Shown here one piece after another: positions 33,716 to 42,926 of a stretch of 64,000 nucleotides of DNA. The stretch is taken from assembly GCA_000733415.1 (NCBI GenBank), contig KL662191.1:5699836-5763835 (forward strand), read 5' to 3'. Each line of letters starts with the position of its first letter. Position 1 is the first letter of the stretch. The DNA comes from [Leptolyngbya] sp. JSC-1. GTDB lineage: Bacteria; Cyanobacteriota; Cyanobacteriia; Elainellales; Elainellaceae. The position numbers and the translations under genes were made by a program. The notes under the pieces were generated by a model. The model saw nothing but the letters and a program-made list of their open reading frames with translations, searched no databases and was not told where the DNA came from.

Positions 33716-34597
33716 TTAGTTGGAATTTTGCTTGCTTAACGTGATTTGATACAGTTGCGATCGTCCAGGAATATCGATTGTTTCAGTTTTTGACTCAAAC
33801 CCAACGGCAACAATACGCAGCGTATGCGATCCGGGCGGAACGCGCAAAAACGAATAGTATCCTTCCGAGTTAGTATAGGTCCGCAGCCCAGCATCAACCA
33901 AATCAACTACAGCATTCTCAATGCCATGATCTGCTACATCCATCACCTGCCCACCGATTTGGACTAGAGTTTCTATTTCTGCTGCCATGTTCGTACCGAA
34001 TCTAGTCGAGCGTGTCGTGACCATTGGAGCCGTGATCTGACCAAACACAGGCGGAACGCTGATGGTTGCCATGACTGTAATCGAGGGGCGCAATTTGTTT
34101 CCTAGTGCAGTCCAAAATTCGGCAGGATTTTGCATGCCTTCTAATTGGGCCGAGATCAGCGGCAGCGGTGGCACCTGACCTTCTAGGGGGGTGTCTCGCA
34201 GCAAAGTGGCTGGAATCGTAGAATATCCGCTCAGAACTTGTAAGACCTGACTGAGTAATCGTTGTTCAATTAAAGCCGCTTCATCTCCGGTATCGCTACC
34301 AGCCCAGGCCGTGATCAGATAGGAACAATTGACGCGCAGAGCCGGACGATGAATGACTGCCTGTCCATTCTGACGGGCAATTGTTGGTTCGTTGCTGCGT
34401 AGCTCTACATTTTCATGAACCGCATAGAGAAACAAATTAACTGTTGTTTGACTGGGCGTGAAGGTTTCACTGGGGCGAACAAAAGAAAAATGAGCTTCCA
34501 TCAACTCGCTAGGGGGATATGCTGCTGGAAATTCTGTAGACCAATGGTGTGAATCTTCCAGAATTCTCCTAAGAACTTCGCTGAGGGCACGGATCAT
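33716..34597 (-). CDS. DUF4255 tail terminator (Afp16-like) with CarboxypepD_reg-like tail
   Basis: A 293-residue cap protein. Residues 1-190 are the DUF4255 / Pvc16 N-terminal domain (IRALSEVLRRILED, then QTTVNLFLYAVHENVELRSNEP, LRVNCSYLITAWAG), which ends the tube and sheath. Residues about 215-288 form an Ig-like carboxypeptidase-regulatory fold (GGQVMDVADHGIENAVVDLV, then GYYSFLRVPPGSHTLRIVAVGFESKTETI). The extra domain could decorate the distal end. First gene of the sheath-tube transcription unit; three GTGTACAC sites lie 70-260 nt upstream. Confidence 0.9.
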   Translation of the reverse strand: MIRALSEVLRRILEDSHHWSTEFPAAYPPSELMEAHFSFVRPSETFTPSQTTVNLFLYAVHENVELRSNEPTIARQNGQAVIHRPALRVNCSYLITAWAGSDTGDEAALIEQRLLSQVLQVLSGYSTIPATLLRDTPLEGQVPPLPLISAQLEGMQNPAEFWTALGNKLRPSITVMATISVPPVFGQITAPMVTTRSTRFGTNMAAEIETLVQIGGQVMDVADHGIENAVVDLVDAGLRTYTNSEGYYSFLRVPPGSHTLRIVAVGFESKTETIDIPGRSQLYQITLSKQNSN

Positions 34598-35043
34598 AAC
34601 TTGGTCTTGGTAATTTAGATCACGTATCTAGTGATTTCCATAACAATCTTTATCTCCTACATAGCTATTGTGTACACATGTGTACACACAAGTTCTCTCA
34701 ACCCCTTAACTCCCGCATAAATGGAGGCTTTCGCACCTAATTTGGTCCGAATCATGGGAAAATTTGTCAACGTTTACTCAAAGTCCCCCAGAATAGGGAT
34801 TATAGCCCTGCGGGCATCCCAGAAGAGGCTGAACCGACTCGACTTGTGTGTACACCGTAGCCTACATAGGGAGTATCATCATCGATTTGTTTGATTTAGC
34901 GAATGCAGATACAGCTCGAACTCAGGTCAATCCAAACTTGAGCATAAGAATAAACCTTTGAGCAGGATGGACAACTGAATATCGATGACATACTAATACA
35001 CAGATACTTATATAGAGCATGATTCTTATTCCCTGTGTTTAAC
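34598..35043. other. Gene-free 446 bp with palindromes and a dispersed repeat
   Basis: No convincing ORF. It contains the GTGTACAC palindromes described separately and a repeat (34785-34824) whose core 34798-34824 is found inverted and identical at 43511-43537. It probably holds the promoter of the cap-sheath-tube unit. Confidence 0.5.
34669..34688. promoter_or_regulatory. 20-bp perfect palindrome with two GTGTACAC sites, candidate operator
   Basis: The 20 bases at 34669-34688 equal their own reverse complement and contain GTGTACAC twice (34670-34677, 34680-34687). A third GTGTACAC is at 34848-34855. The palindrome is 72-91 nt upstream of the DUF4255 start, the first gene of the sheath-tube unit. 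This fits a dimeric transcription factor site; the factor is unknown. Confidence 0.5.
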
Positions 35044-35259
35044 TTAAGCTAAGACAAAAGGAATACTTCCTTTCATCGCATTATCGCTCTGAACATACAC
35101 AGTGAAAATAGCTTTAACATAAAAATCAACTAAATGTTGTAAATCGTCTTGATCTAGATTCAGTAGATCGAAAATGAATTCGTTTGGATCACTAGACTTG
35201 GGTTTGTTCGCGCAATGTGTTTTACTTAATTCGAGTCTGGAAGTTAAGTCATCTTCCAT
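35044..35259 (-). CDS. Small hypothetical protein downstream of the eCIS ATPase
   Basis: A 71-residue ORF starting inside the last codons of the ATPase gene (16-nt overlap), which suggests translational coupling. It contains THCANKPKSSDPNEFIFDLL, encoded by a 61-nt segment duplicated at 31669-31729, and then LDQDDLQHLVDFYVKAIFTV. Two of three differences between copies are synonymous in this frame, so the frame was coding at least once. Function unknown. Confidence 0.5.
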   Translation of the reverse strand: MEDDLTSRLELSKTHCANKPKSSDPNEFIFDLLNLDQDDLQHLVDFYVKAIFTVYVQSDNAMKGSIPFVLA

Positions 35260-37403
35260 TCCGTCTCCGACAAACTCTTACCCATTTTTTGGTATTCTCG
35301 GCGAGATGCATGGAAGAGGTGCTGCATTGTAACAGCACTGTTGGCCTCGGCGGCCAAAAACGCGGCGGCTAGCGCAATATTTTTGATGTTGCCTCCGTTT
35401 AACTTAAGCTGACGAGCTAGAAAGTCTAAATCTACCTCTGGAGCGAGGGGCACTTGAGCGGCCCAAACCGTTCGCCAAATGCAACGACGGCTACTTTCAT
35501 CGGGAGCCGGGAAATGCACAATAAACGATAGACGGCGGGTAAACGCTTCATCTAAATTCTGCCGCAGATTGGTGGTTAAAATCGCAATTCCTTCATATGC
35601 TTCCATTTTTTGCAGTAGATAGCTGACTTCAATATTGGCAAAGCGATCGTGGGCATCTCGAATTTCGGACCGTTTCCCAAATAAAGCATCGGCTTCGTCA
35701 AACAGCAAGATCGCATTGGCCGCTTCCGCTGCTCGAAAGATCCGATCCAGGTTCTTCTCAGTTTCACCAATGTATTTACTCACCACCTGCGACAGATCAA
35801 TTCTGTAAAGCTCCAACTGTAATTCGTTGGCGATTACGCCTGCGGCCATGGTTTTACCCGTTCCGGGCGGGCCAGAAAATAACACGTTAATTCCCTGACC
35901 TGCGAATGATTTCTGGTCAAATCCCCAGTCTCGATAAACTCGATAGCGATACTTGAATTGATTACAGATCTCTTGCAATTGGCTGAGAGCATCAATTGGC
36001 AAAACAATATCGGCCCAGTTGGCCCGCGCTCCTACTTTTTGTGCCAAAGCCGACAGGTGGTGATGCAACTGTGAATGCACTGCGGTTAACACATCCTGAA
36101 GCGTCGGCTGTACATGAATTGATGAATCGGGATTCAATGCAGCATTCCATTCCACCTGATGGCAAGCAATAGCCACTGCATCGGCAATTTGGGTGGGACC
36201 AAGCTGAAACCGATTGCTCAAAAGCTTCACATCCGCATCGTTCAGATTCACCCCAACCGCTGTCAGTGCTGCCTGCCAGTAAACTCGACGCTCCAATGGC
36301 TCAGGGCAAGCAAATGACACAGTCAAAACGCCCCTAGCCGTTTCCTGTAGGCTGCCCCAGGGTTTGGTACCCGATAGAATCACAATGCCTTTTGCCTCCG
36401 TAAGCGCTGCTAAAAAGCGGTGATAGCTGAACTCTAAGTCAGGGCTTTGCAGTCCATCTAGTTTTTCGATATAAAGCAAGGCATCTTGCAGCCAAACTGC
36501 TTGCAGCAGAATCGATAAACGAGATTCAAAACTGTCTCTTGGCTCCAGCATCCCTGCAATATTGGCTAGGAGCAAGGGTTGCTTGAGGTTCTGAGCAATG
36601 GCAATTGCCATCTGTTGTTTTTCTGGCTCCTGCGTGCCTTCAAAGTAGAAACAGAGGTATTGATTCGTTTGCCGTGCAGCAATTTGTCTTAAGCAAGACT
36701 CTATGATAGTTCTTCTAACTAGCGGCATTTCTTTAGCTGGATTTGGCTCAATCCACTCACAGAACGAGCCGAGCCGCGAGTCTAATCCAGTTTGGCCCGA
36801 CAGAAACTGCACGATTTGATCATCGAGCTTGAGAAAATGTGATAACAGCGAAGGTTCAACCTGGTAGGGATCGGGCAATACTCGTACTATACCCGATCGC
36901 ACTAATGGCGCATTCGCTGCAAAATACTGCCGGCGTTCTAATTTCAAGGTAGCTGAGGCACAGAGTAGATTCAGCGCCAGATCGACACAAGGCCGGCGAT
37001 ATCGTCCGTCGTTTTGTAAATAGGCATAAATTTGCTCATAGCGACGATCCAGTTCAGGAGCCAGCGCCAGCACGATCACATCTAGCTCGAACCCAGTTAA
37101 GCCCAGTTGCTGTTGCAGCCAGTGCCAGCGGGGGTATTGTTGAGCGATCTGAAGGGCGGCCTCAGGTTGTTCTTGATCAATTGCCAGCAGAGGTATTTCT
37201 GATTCATGCTGTAACCATTGCTCTACCTGTTCAATAGGTAATTCTTGGTAAAAATTAGCTGCTGTATTAGTTACTGTATTAGTTGCTGTGTTGGATGAAG
37301 CGATCGTTTCGGCTGTGGCTATAGCCTGTTCAAGCAATTGATCTAAACGCTGTAGCATTGGCAATAGACCATTGAACCATGAATCACTGATGTTTACTGG
37401 CAT
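35244..37403 (-). CDS. eCIS AAA+ ATPase (Afp15-like)
   Basis: A 719-residue AAA+ ATPase that is the hallmark of eCIS clusters and is needed for particle assembly. The C-terminal module has Walker A FSGPPGTGKT (about residue 507), Walker B LLFDEADALFG (about 565) and an arginine-finger region (AFTRRLSFIVHFPAPDESSR). The N-terminal 450 residues include a winged, less conserved region and a degenerate ATPase-like fold (LLQAVWLQDALLYIEKLDGLQ). First gene of the minus-strand block and the start MPVNISDSWFNGLLP is well supported. Confidence 0.92.
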   Translation of the reverse strand: MPVNISDSWFNGLLPMLQRLDQLLEQAIATAETIASSNTATNTVTNTAANFYQELPIEQVEQWLQHESEIPLLAIDQEQPEAALQIAQQYPRWHWLQQQLGLTGFELDVIVLALAPELDRRYEQIYAYLQNDGRYRRPCVDLALNLLCASATLKLERRQYFAANAPLVRSGIVRVLPDPYQVEPSLLSHFLKLDDQIVQFLSGQTGLDSRLGSFCEWIEPNPAKEMPLVRRTIIESCLRQIAARQTNQYLCFYFEGTQEPEKQQMAIAIAQNLKQPLLLANIAGMLEPRDSFESRLSILLQAVWLQDALLYIEKLDGLQSPDLEFSYHRFLAALTEAKGIVILSGTKPWGSLQETARGVLTVSFACPEPLERRVYWQAALTAVGVNLNDADVKLLSNRFQLGPTQIADAVAIACHQVEWNAALNPDSSIHVQPTLQDVLTAVHSQLHHHLSALAQKVGARANWADIVLPIDALSQLQEICNQFKYRYRVYRDWGFDQKSFAGQGINVLFSGPPGTGKTMAAGVIANELQLELYRIDLSQVVSKYIGETEKNLDRIFRAAEAANAILLFDEADALFGKRSEIRDAHDRFANIEVSYLLQKMEAYEGIAILTTNLRQNLDEAFTRRLSFIVHFPAPDESSRRCIWRTVWAAQVPLAPEVDLDFLARQLKLNGGNIKNIALAAAFLAAEANSAVTMQHLFHASRREYQKMGKSLSETEWKMT

Positions 37404-38221
37404 GGGCTAACCTCATTGTTCATAGCTATTTCCCTAAAGTTAAATATAAATTTCAATCTATTTGGGGTTAGATTCCCCGATCCTTGGGGCATTCGTATTC
37501 GGGCATGTGAACCGAAATACCCCGCCGCTTGCGGCGGGGTGAGTTTATTTACTGATCAATTATTGTCCAATATTTGTTTGTTATCAATCAGATTTGTGAC
37601 TAAAGCTCTTTTCCAAATTGTTCCAATAAGCAACTTGAATCTGCTGCAACTGCTGTTGCTGTTCTCGCAATAATCGCATCACTTCACCCATCTCTTTTTT
37701 TCGCGGCTTGCTGATTTTATCGTGCAGTAACTCAATTTCCTCTGTTTCTATCTTTTTCTATCTTTGTTTATGCCTCTGTAGCTTTATGTCCCTGTGGTTC
37801 CGCAACATGCCCCTTGCTGCTAAAGAACCGCTACGAACTAATAGAACAATCAACTCAATCAAGCCTTACAAACCTACCAGTAAACTTATCAATGATTCGG
37901 CAAGACTGCTGCCTATGCTTCGGCAGATTAGCGATCAATTCAGATTCAACTAAATGCGATTAGAGAAGTTATAGCGGCGAAATATAGCAAATTTTGGACC
38001 AAAATATCAATTGTAAAGAAATACAAATTCAGGCGATCAATCGCCCTATTTTCAGTTGGAATGGGCAACTTTTCTCGATATGATGAGTAACCGCAGGGCA
38101 CATTCACATAGCCATATTAATGATGACAAGTGCATAGCGAATGTGAACTGCAAATGGGTATAGAGCCAACAAAAATCAATCCGTCAATAATTCAGTCAAC
38201 AGCAAACCGCGTTTTAAGAAA
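37404..38221. other. Gene-poor 818-bp region between eCIS ATPase and por
   Basis: No convincing gene. A very stable hairpin lies at 37519-37540. On the minus strand a short open segment (about 37595-37760) reads EMGEVMRLLREQQQQLQQIQ and VAYWNNLEKSFSHKSD before a stop; it has no good start and may be the tail of a lost gene. The eCIS and por promoters should both be in this region. Confidence 0.45.
37519..37540. terminator. Strong GC hairpin
   Basis: ACCCCGCCGC and GCGGCGGGGT form a 9-10 bp stem around a CTTG-type turn, followed by a moderately T-rich stretch on the plus strand (GAGTTTATTT). It could be a terminator or the end hairpin of an IS200/IS605-like element; no transposase is nearby. 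Confidence 0.45.
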
Positions 38222-39187
38222 ATGGAACAGAATCAGAAAACCGTCGTAATTACGGGTGCTTCATCTGGCGTGGGTCTATACGCCGCGAAAGCACTGACTA
38301 AACGAGGCTGGCATGTGGTCATGGCCTGTCGAAATTTGGAAAAAGCAGAAAAGGCTGCTCAGTCAGTGGGAATGCCTGCGGGCAGCTATACGATCATGCA
38401 CATCGATCTAGGTTCCCTGGCCAGTGTGCGGCAGTTTGTCAATACCTTTCGGGCTAGCGGAAAATCGCTCGATGCATTAGTCTGCAATGCCGCCGTGTAC
38501 ATGCCGTTACTGAAAGAGCCGTTGCGCAGTCCCGAAGGTTATGAGCTGAGCGTGGCTACCAATCACTTCGGCCATTTTCTGCTGTGCAACCTGCTGCTGG
38601 AAGATTTGCAAAAATCACCCGCACCGGACAAACGACTGGTAATTTTAGGCACGGTAACAGCCAATTCTAAAGAACTGGGCGGCAAGATTCCAATTCCGGC
38701 CCCAGCCGATCTGGGTGATTTGAAGGGGCTAGAGGCTGGGTTCAAAGCGCCGATCTCGATGATCGATGGCAAGAAGTTTAAACCCGGTAAAGCCTATAAA
38801 GACAGCAAGCTCTGCAATATGATTACGGTGCGGGAACTGCATCGCCGCTATCACGATTCCACTGGGATTGTGTTTAGCTCGATCTATCCGGGATGTGTGG
38901 CCGATACGCCTCTATTCCGCAACAGCTATCCCCTGTTCCAGAAAATTTTTCCCTGGTTCCAAAAGAATATTACCGGCGGCTATGTTTCGCAGGAGTTGGC
39001 CGGTGAACGAGTGGCTCAGGTGGTGGCCGATCCGCAATTTAAAGAGTCGGGTGTGCACTGGAGCTGGGGCAACCGGCAGAAGCAGGGACGGCAATCCTTT
39101 GTGCAGGAGCTATCGGAAAAAGCCACCGACGACAAAAAAGCCGAGCGCATGTGGGAACTCAGCGCCAAGCTGGTGGGAATCGCCTAA
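38222..39187 (+). CDS. por: Light-dependent protochlorophyllide oxidoreductase
   Basis: Reduces protochlorophyllide to chlorophyllide with NADPH and light in chlorophyll synthesis. The 321-residue SDR protein has TGASSGVG for cofactor binding, the catalytic Tyr-Lys in YKDSK, Cys residues typical of LPOR (NMITVRELHRRYH, then YPGCVADTPLFR) and the LPOR-specific loop. Likely at the thylakoid or cytoplasmic membrane periphery. Monocistronic; it is convergent with the ABC ATPase gene with only 8 bp between stops. Confidence 0.96.
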   Translation: MEQNQKTVVITGASSGVGLYAAKALTKRGWHVVMACRNLEKAEKAAQSVGMPAGSYTIMHIDLGSLASVRQFVNTFRASGKSLDALVCNAAVYMPLLKEPLRSPEGYELSVATNHFGHFLLCNLLLEDLQKSPAPDKRLVILGTVTANSKELGGKIPIPAPADLGDLKGLEAGFKAPISMIDGKKFKPGKAYKDSKLCNMITVRELHRRYHDSTGIVFSSIYPGCVADTPLFRNSYPLFQKIFPWFQKNITGGYVSQELAGERVAQVVADPQFKESGVHWSWGNRQKQGRQSFVQELSEKATDDKKAERMWELSAKLVGIA

Positions 39188-39195
39188 ATCAGCAT

Positions 39196-40215
39196 CTACC
39201 GCATATTTTGCTTGCGTTCAGCTTTCGGATCTCGACTGCCAGCGGCGGCCAGTTCAGCATCAAGCAGGGTTTGCCCAGTCGCTGCTAGATACACGTCATC
39301 TAAACTAGGACGGGATTGGGAGATTCCGAAGGTGGGCAGTCCGGCGGCCTTGAGGGCTTCCTGAATTGAAATCAGCGCTTCACTTTGGGGCGTCACGACT
39401 AAATTCAGTGAATTGCCCTGGGCCGAGTTGATAATCACTTCCTGCACAAACGGCATTGCTTGCAGCATCGCTTTGGCGCTTTCGGCTTCCTCGACGGGCG
39501 TAAACTCGCGGATCCGCAGCGTCACCCGATCGCCACCCACCCGGTCCTTTAGTTCCGAAGGAGTGCCGGACGCAATTACCACGCCTTTGTCAATAATCGC
39601 GACTTGATCCGCCAGGGCGTCGATTTCTTCTAGGTAATGGCTGGTGAGTAGTACGGTTGTGCCGCTCGCTCGCAACTGCCGCAGAAAGTCCCAGACGATC
39701 CGACGGCTTTCGATGTCGAGTCCCACGGTGGGTTCATCTAGCACGAGCACGTCAGGTCGATGTAACAAACCCGCTGCCAAATCCAGCCGCTTTCTGAGCC
39801 CGCCCGAATAGGTGCCGGTGCGTTGGTCGGCCCAATCTTGCAACCCTAACAGAGCAATGGTGCGTTCGATCTCGGCTCTGGCCGTGGCAGCCGGTAGGTG
39901 ATAGATCGCCGCTTGCAGTTGCAGTAGCTCGCGTCCGGTCAGGACTTTATCCAGCGCCACCTCCTGCGCTACGTAACCCAGCTTTTGCCGCACCAGTTTG
40001 GGATAGTCGAGCACCGAAATGCCAGAGACTTCGATGCGACCGGCATCAGGAGTAGCCAGCGTACAAAGGCAGCGGAGTGTCGTGGTTTTACCGGCCCCAT
40101 TGGGTCCCAGTAGACCAAAAATTTCGCCCGGTTCCACCTGAAGCGAAACATCCTTGACTGCTTCTACCGCACCGTAGCGTTTTTGGAGCTTTTCAATCAA
40201 AACCGCAGGAGTCAT
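39196..40215 (-). CDS. ABC transporter ATP-binding protein, DrrA type
   Basis: A 339-residue ABC ATPase of the daunorubicin-resistance/ABC-2 type: Walker A GLLGPNGAGKTT, signature YSGGLRKRLDLA, Walker B VLVLDEPTVGLD and the switch histidine SHYLEE. The C-terminal 100 residues follow the DrrA pattern. I chose the ATG at 40215 (MTPAVLIEKLQKRYG) over 40263 by family comparison. In many cyanobacteria it follows ctaA-ctaB and precedes a permease gene; here no permease follows, as por is directly downstream on the other strand. The substrate is unknown. Confidence 0.93.
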   Translation of the reverse strand: MTPAVLIEKLQKRYGAVEAVKDVSLQVEPGEIFGLLGPNGAGKTTTLRCLCTLATPDAGRIEVSGISVLDYPKLVRQKLGYVAQEVALDKVLTGRELLQLQAAIYHLPAATARAEIERTIALLGLQDWADQRTGTYSGGLRKRLDLAAGLLHRPDVLVLDEPTVGLDIESRRIVWDFLRQLRASGTTVLLTSHYLEEIDALADQVAIIDKGVVIASGTPSELKDRVGGDRVTLRIREFTPVEEAESAKAMLQAMPFVQEVIINSAQGNSLNLVVTPQSEALISIQEALKAAGLPTFGISQSRPSLDDVYLAATGQTLLDAELAAAGSRDPKAERKQNMR

Positions 40216-40346
40216 AGCTGCACTCACCTTGACCGTTGAACTAGCAATCGTTACATTTCTCAATTTTCATTGTAAGTTTGACTGGCCGGTTTGAGCGCTG
40301 CCCGAGTGCTAAGTAGAGCCAACTGCTTAATCAGAATCGCTAGAAA

Positions 40347-40532
40347 TCAGGGAGCCAGCAAAAGCCGCCGCCAGACTACCTTTAGGGCTTCTTGTTCAGC
40401 GGTACTCAAGGGTGGCAAGTCATTCTGCCATTCCAAGAAAAAGTTTTCGTCCGCGGTTCGTCGCAGCCCTAGCCTAGTTTCAGCCTCACTAAGGCTTTGT
40501 ATCGCATCTGTGGCTGCAACTATTTTGGCCAT
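40347..40532 (-). pseudogene. Fragment of an HsdR-N-like / restriction-type N-terminal domain protein
   Basis: From the ATG at 40532 the frame gives about 61 residues: MAKIVAATDAIQSLSEAETR, then LRRTADENFFLEWQNDLPPL and a short end. I recall this as the N-terminus of a cyanobacterial family related to the type I restriction R-subunit N-terminal domain, which normally continues well beyond 150 residues. The nuclease core is absent, so this is a stump. It interrupts the ctaB-ABC gene order. The family assignment is from memory. Confidence 0.4.
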
Positions 40533-40817
40533 TATTTGGCCATTATTTTGCTGTTGGCTTAACCCACGGCTTGCTCGATATTTGAATTCATTATAGAAGG
40601 TCGCTCTTTGACAAAAACCGCCGTGCCGCTCATGGTCTGGCAAATGATCGTCTAGTGCAGGTTCGGCTGATCGGTATCCAGTCTGTAGTCAACCATTTTG
40701 GCGAAATCTGCTGCCAAGTCGGAGTGCTGATCGCCAGATCTAAGCCAAATTGGGGCAAACGACAACCGAAAGACAGCTCAGATCGGCTGAACCTGCTCTA
40801 GCTGATTAACTAATCGC

Positions 40818-41798
40818 TTAACTGATCGGCAAATGACTCAGCACGATGGTCAAATTATCGCTGAGGCTGTCAATCAGTTGCCGCGTCATGGGTAGGCTGT
40901 CAATCACCATCCCTGCCGATAGCAGCATCATATACAGGATGGAATACTTGAACAGCGAGCGGGCCACCTGTTGATCCGACGGGGTTTGCAGCAGTGCCCA
41001 GGCTTTTGCAATAAATACGGCTCCCAGTCCTAAAGCAATCACCGCATAAACGGCTCCCAGCTCGTGTAGCGGGTATACCATCAGCAGCGTCACCGGAATC
41101 AGCAGCAGCGTATAGAGCCAAATCTGCTTCGCGGTCGGTTCATCACCAGCAATCACCGGCAGCATCGGCACCCCAACCTTGGCGTAGTCCTGTTGGATCA
41201 TCATTGCCAGTGCCCAGAAGTGGGGCGGCGTCCAGAGAAAGATAATCAAGAAATACAGCCAAGCGGCCCAGTTGAGTTCGCCCGTCACGGCGGCCCAGCC
41301 CACAAGGGGAGGAATCGCGCCTGCCGCACCGCCAATCACGATATTTTGGGTGCTGTGGCGTTTCAGCCAGTGGGTGTAGACCAGCACATAGGTGACAATC
41401 CCCGACATGGCTAGCATTGCACTGAGCAGATTGGCAAACACCGTCAGCAGCGTAAAGGAAAGCACCGCCAGGGCAATGGCAAAGAGCAGCGCGTCGCGGG
41501 GTTGAATCCGACCAGAGGGCAGAGGGCGATGGCGCGTCCGCTCCATTTCGTAATCGATATCGCGGTCATAGAGGCAGTTAATGGTATTGGCTGATGCGGC
41601 GGCCAGCGCACCGCTAGTCAAGGTGACTAACAACAGCAGTGGATCAACCTGACCTTTTGCGGCAATCCACATGCTGCCTGCCGTCGTTACCAGCAGCAGA
41701 ATAATAATCCGCGGCTTGGTGAGCTGCCAGTAGCTTTGGAGCACTTGCCAAACGGTTTGGTGGTGGCGGGGGGCGTCAGTCCAAATTGTTTCGTGCAT
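40818..41798 (-). CDS. ctaB: Protoheme IX farnesyltransferase (heme O synthase)
   Basis: Transfers farnesyl to heme B to make heme O for the terminal oxidase. The 326-residue UbiA-type membrane protein has about eight or nine hydrophobic helices and the prenyl-diphosphate motif NTINCLYDRDIDYEMERT, with a second motif in the later cytoplasmic loop (DEPTAKQIWLYTL). Located in the cytoplasmic or thylakoid membrane. It lies 108 bp after ctaA and probably shares its transcript. Confidence 0.96.
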   Translation of the reverse strand: MHETIWTDAPRHHQTVWQVLQSYWQLTKPRIIILLLVTTAGSMWIAAKGQVDPLLLLVTLTSGALAAASANTINCLYDRDIDYEMERTRHRPLPSGRIQPRDALLFAIALAVLSFTLLTVFANLLSAMLAMSGIVTYVLVYTHWLKRHSTQNIVIGGAAGAIPPLVGWAAVTGELNWAAWLYFLIIFLWTPPHFWALAMMIQQDYAKVGVPMLPVIAGDEPTAKQIWLYTLLLIPVTLLMVYPLHELGAVYAVIALGLGAVFIAKAWALLQTPSDQQVARSLFKYSILYMMLLSAGMVIDSLPMTRQLIDSLSDNLTIVLSHLPIS

Positions 41799-41906
41799 TC
41801 GAGTCTCTTCCTAATTTGTTGCTAGAGAGGCGCAGTTGGGCGCTAGACGAGAAAACGGAAATCGGGTATTGCTTTGCTTTAGGGCTTTGGCTTCAGGGCT
41901 TTGGCC

Positions 41907-42926
41907 TCAAGGAGCGGTGGCCTGTGGCGCAGGATCTGCGACTGGAGTGTGGCTGCTCATCCAGCGATCGCGCAGAGACAAGACCGTAAAGCAAACTAGC
42001 GTCCCCAACAGGGCGGCTCCGATGGCTTGGTGACTCACGGTCAGCAGTTCAACCTGTAGATGAAGTCGGAATGTCGCCAAACCTAGCAGCACTTGCAGCA
42101 GCAGCAGGCCACCAATCAGGTGAGCGAGTTGACGCAGTTGCGGTTGCAGGGCTGGGGTCCGCCGCGCCAGAATCACTACTGCCAGGGTGGCAACGCTAGC
42201 CGGAACCACGCCGATCAGGTGGGTATTCATGACGCTACAGAGCTGGGAAACCAGCAGACATTGGTGTAGCGCCCACCGTGAACCAACCAACCCGCCCGAA
42301 AGACTTTGCAGGTAAATTAAACCAGCGGCGGTGAGGCTGACCCAGGGCAAGCGGCCTGCGGTGCCAGTCGGACGGTAGGGCAGCAGCAGTGTGCCCATCA
42401 CCAAAAGGGTTGCAAAAAAGAGCAGGGCCGTACCCAAGTGAGCGGTGACGATGTCAAACCGCAGCAGTTCAGTAACGGTGAGGCCGCCCAGCACGCCTTG
42501 AAACAGGATTAGTCCCAATGCCAATAGCGCCATCCAGGGAGTCCAAGCCGGTAAGACGCGACGATGCCACCAGGTCAAACCGACTAGCCCAATGGTGGTG
42601 ATGCCAATCAGGGCCGCATCGAGGCGATGGAACCACTCCAGGAATACCTGTAGGTTCATCTGCTGTCCTGGAAACAGGGTGCCATAGCAGAGCGGCCAGT
42701 CGGGGCAAGCCAAGCCAGCATTCATCACTCGCGTGGCGCTGCCAATCGCCATCAATAGAAACGTAGCAATGGCAATTTTCCAGATTAGCCGCCGGACCTG
42801 CGTTTGGGGCGGTGTTTTGGATTCAATATTGGTATTGGACTCAATATCAGATCGATCATCCAACTGTTGCTTAATTGGTAAATCTAAATTCAAACCTACG
42901 TCTGAATGCACACTCGAATTCGTCAT
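41907..42926 (-). CDS. ctaA: Heme A synthase (CtaA/COX15)
   Basis: Oxidises the heme O methyl group to give heme A. The 339-residue protein has eight predicted helices; heme-ligand histidines are seen in FLEWFHRLDAALIG, DIVTAHLGTALLFF, VMNTHLIGVVPA and LTVSHQAIGAALLG. An acidic, soluble N-terminus of about 45 residues precedes the first helix. It is divergent from the ctaCDE operon, with 891 bp between starts, consistent with joint control of oxidase structural and cofactor genes. Confidence 0.95.
   Translation of the reverse strand: MTNSSVHSDVGLNLDLPIKQQLDDRSDIESNTNIESKTPPQTQVRRLIWKIAIATFLLMAIGSATRVMNAGLACPDWPLCYGTLFPGQQMNLQVFLEWFHRLDAALIGITTIGLVGLTWWHRRVLPAWTPWMALLALGLILFQGVLGGLTVTELLRFDIVTAHLGTALLFFATLLVMGTLLLPYRPTGTAGRLPWVSLTAAGLIYLQSLSGGLVGSRWALHQCLLVSQLCSVMNTHLIGVVPASVATLAVVILARRTPALQPQLRQLAHLIGGLLLLQVLLGLATFRLHLQVELLTVSHQAIGAALLGTLVCFTVLSLRDRWMSSHTPVADPAPQATAP

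Noticed and set aside
18415..37403. Prophage or type VI secretion system
   Set aside because: No capsid, terminase, integrase or lysis genes and no TssJLM genes; the AAA+ ATPase and DUF4255 cap are eCIS features.
37519..37540. End of an IS200/IS605 element
   Set aside because: The hairpin alone is suggestive, but no TnpA or TnpB coding sequence or second end was seen nearby.
37416..37953. 85-aa and 81-aa plus-strand ORFs before por
   Set aside because: They cross the GC hairpin and simple T/C-rich runs and look like chance frames.
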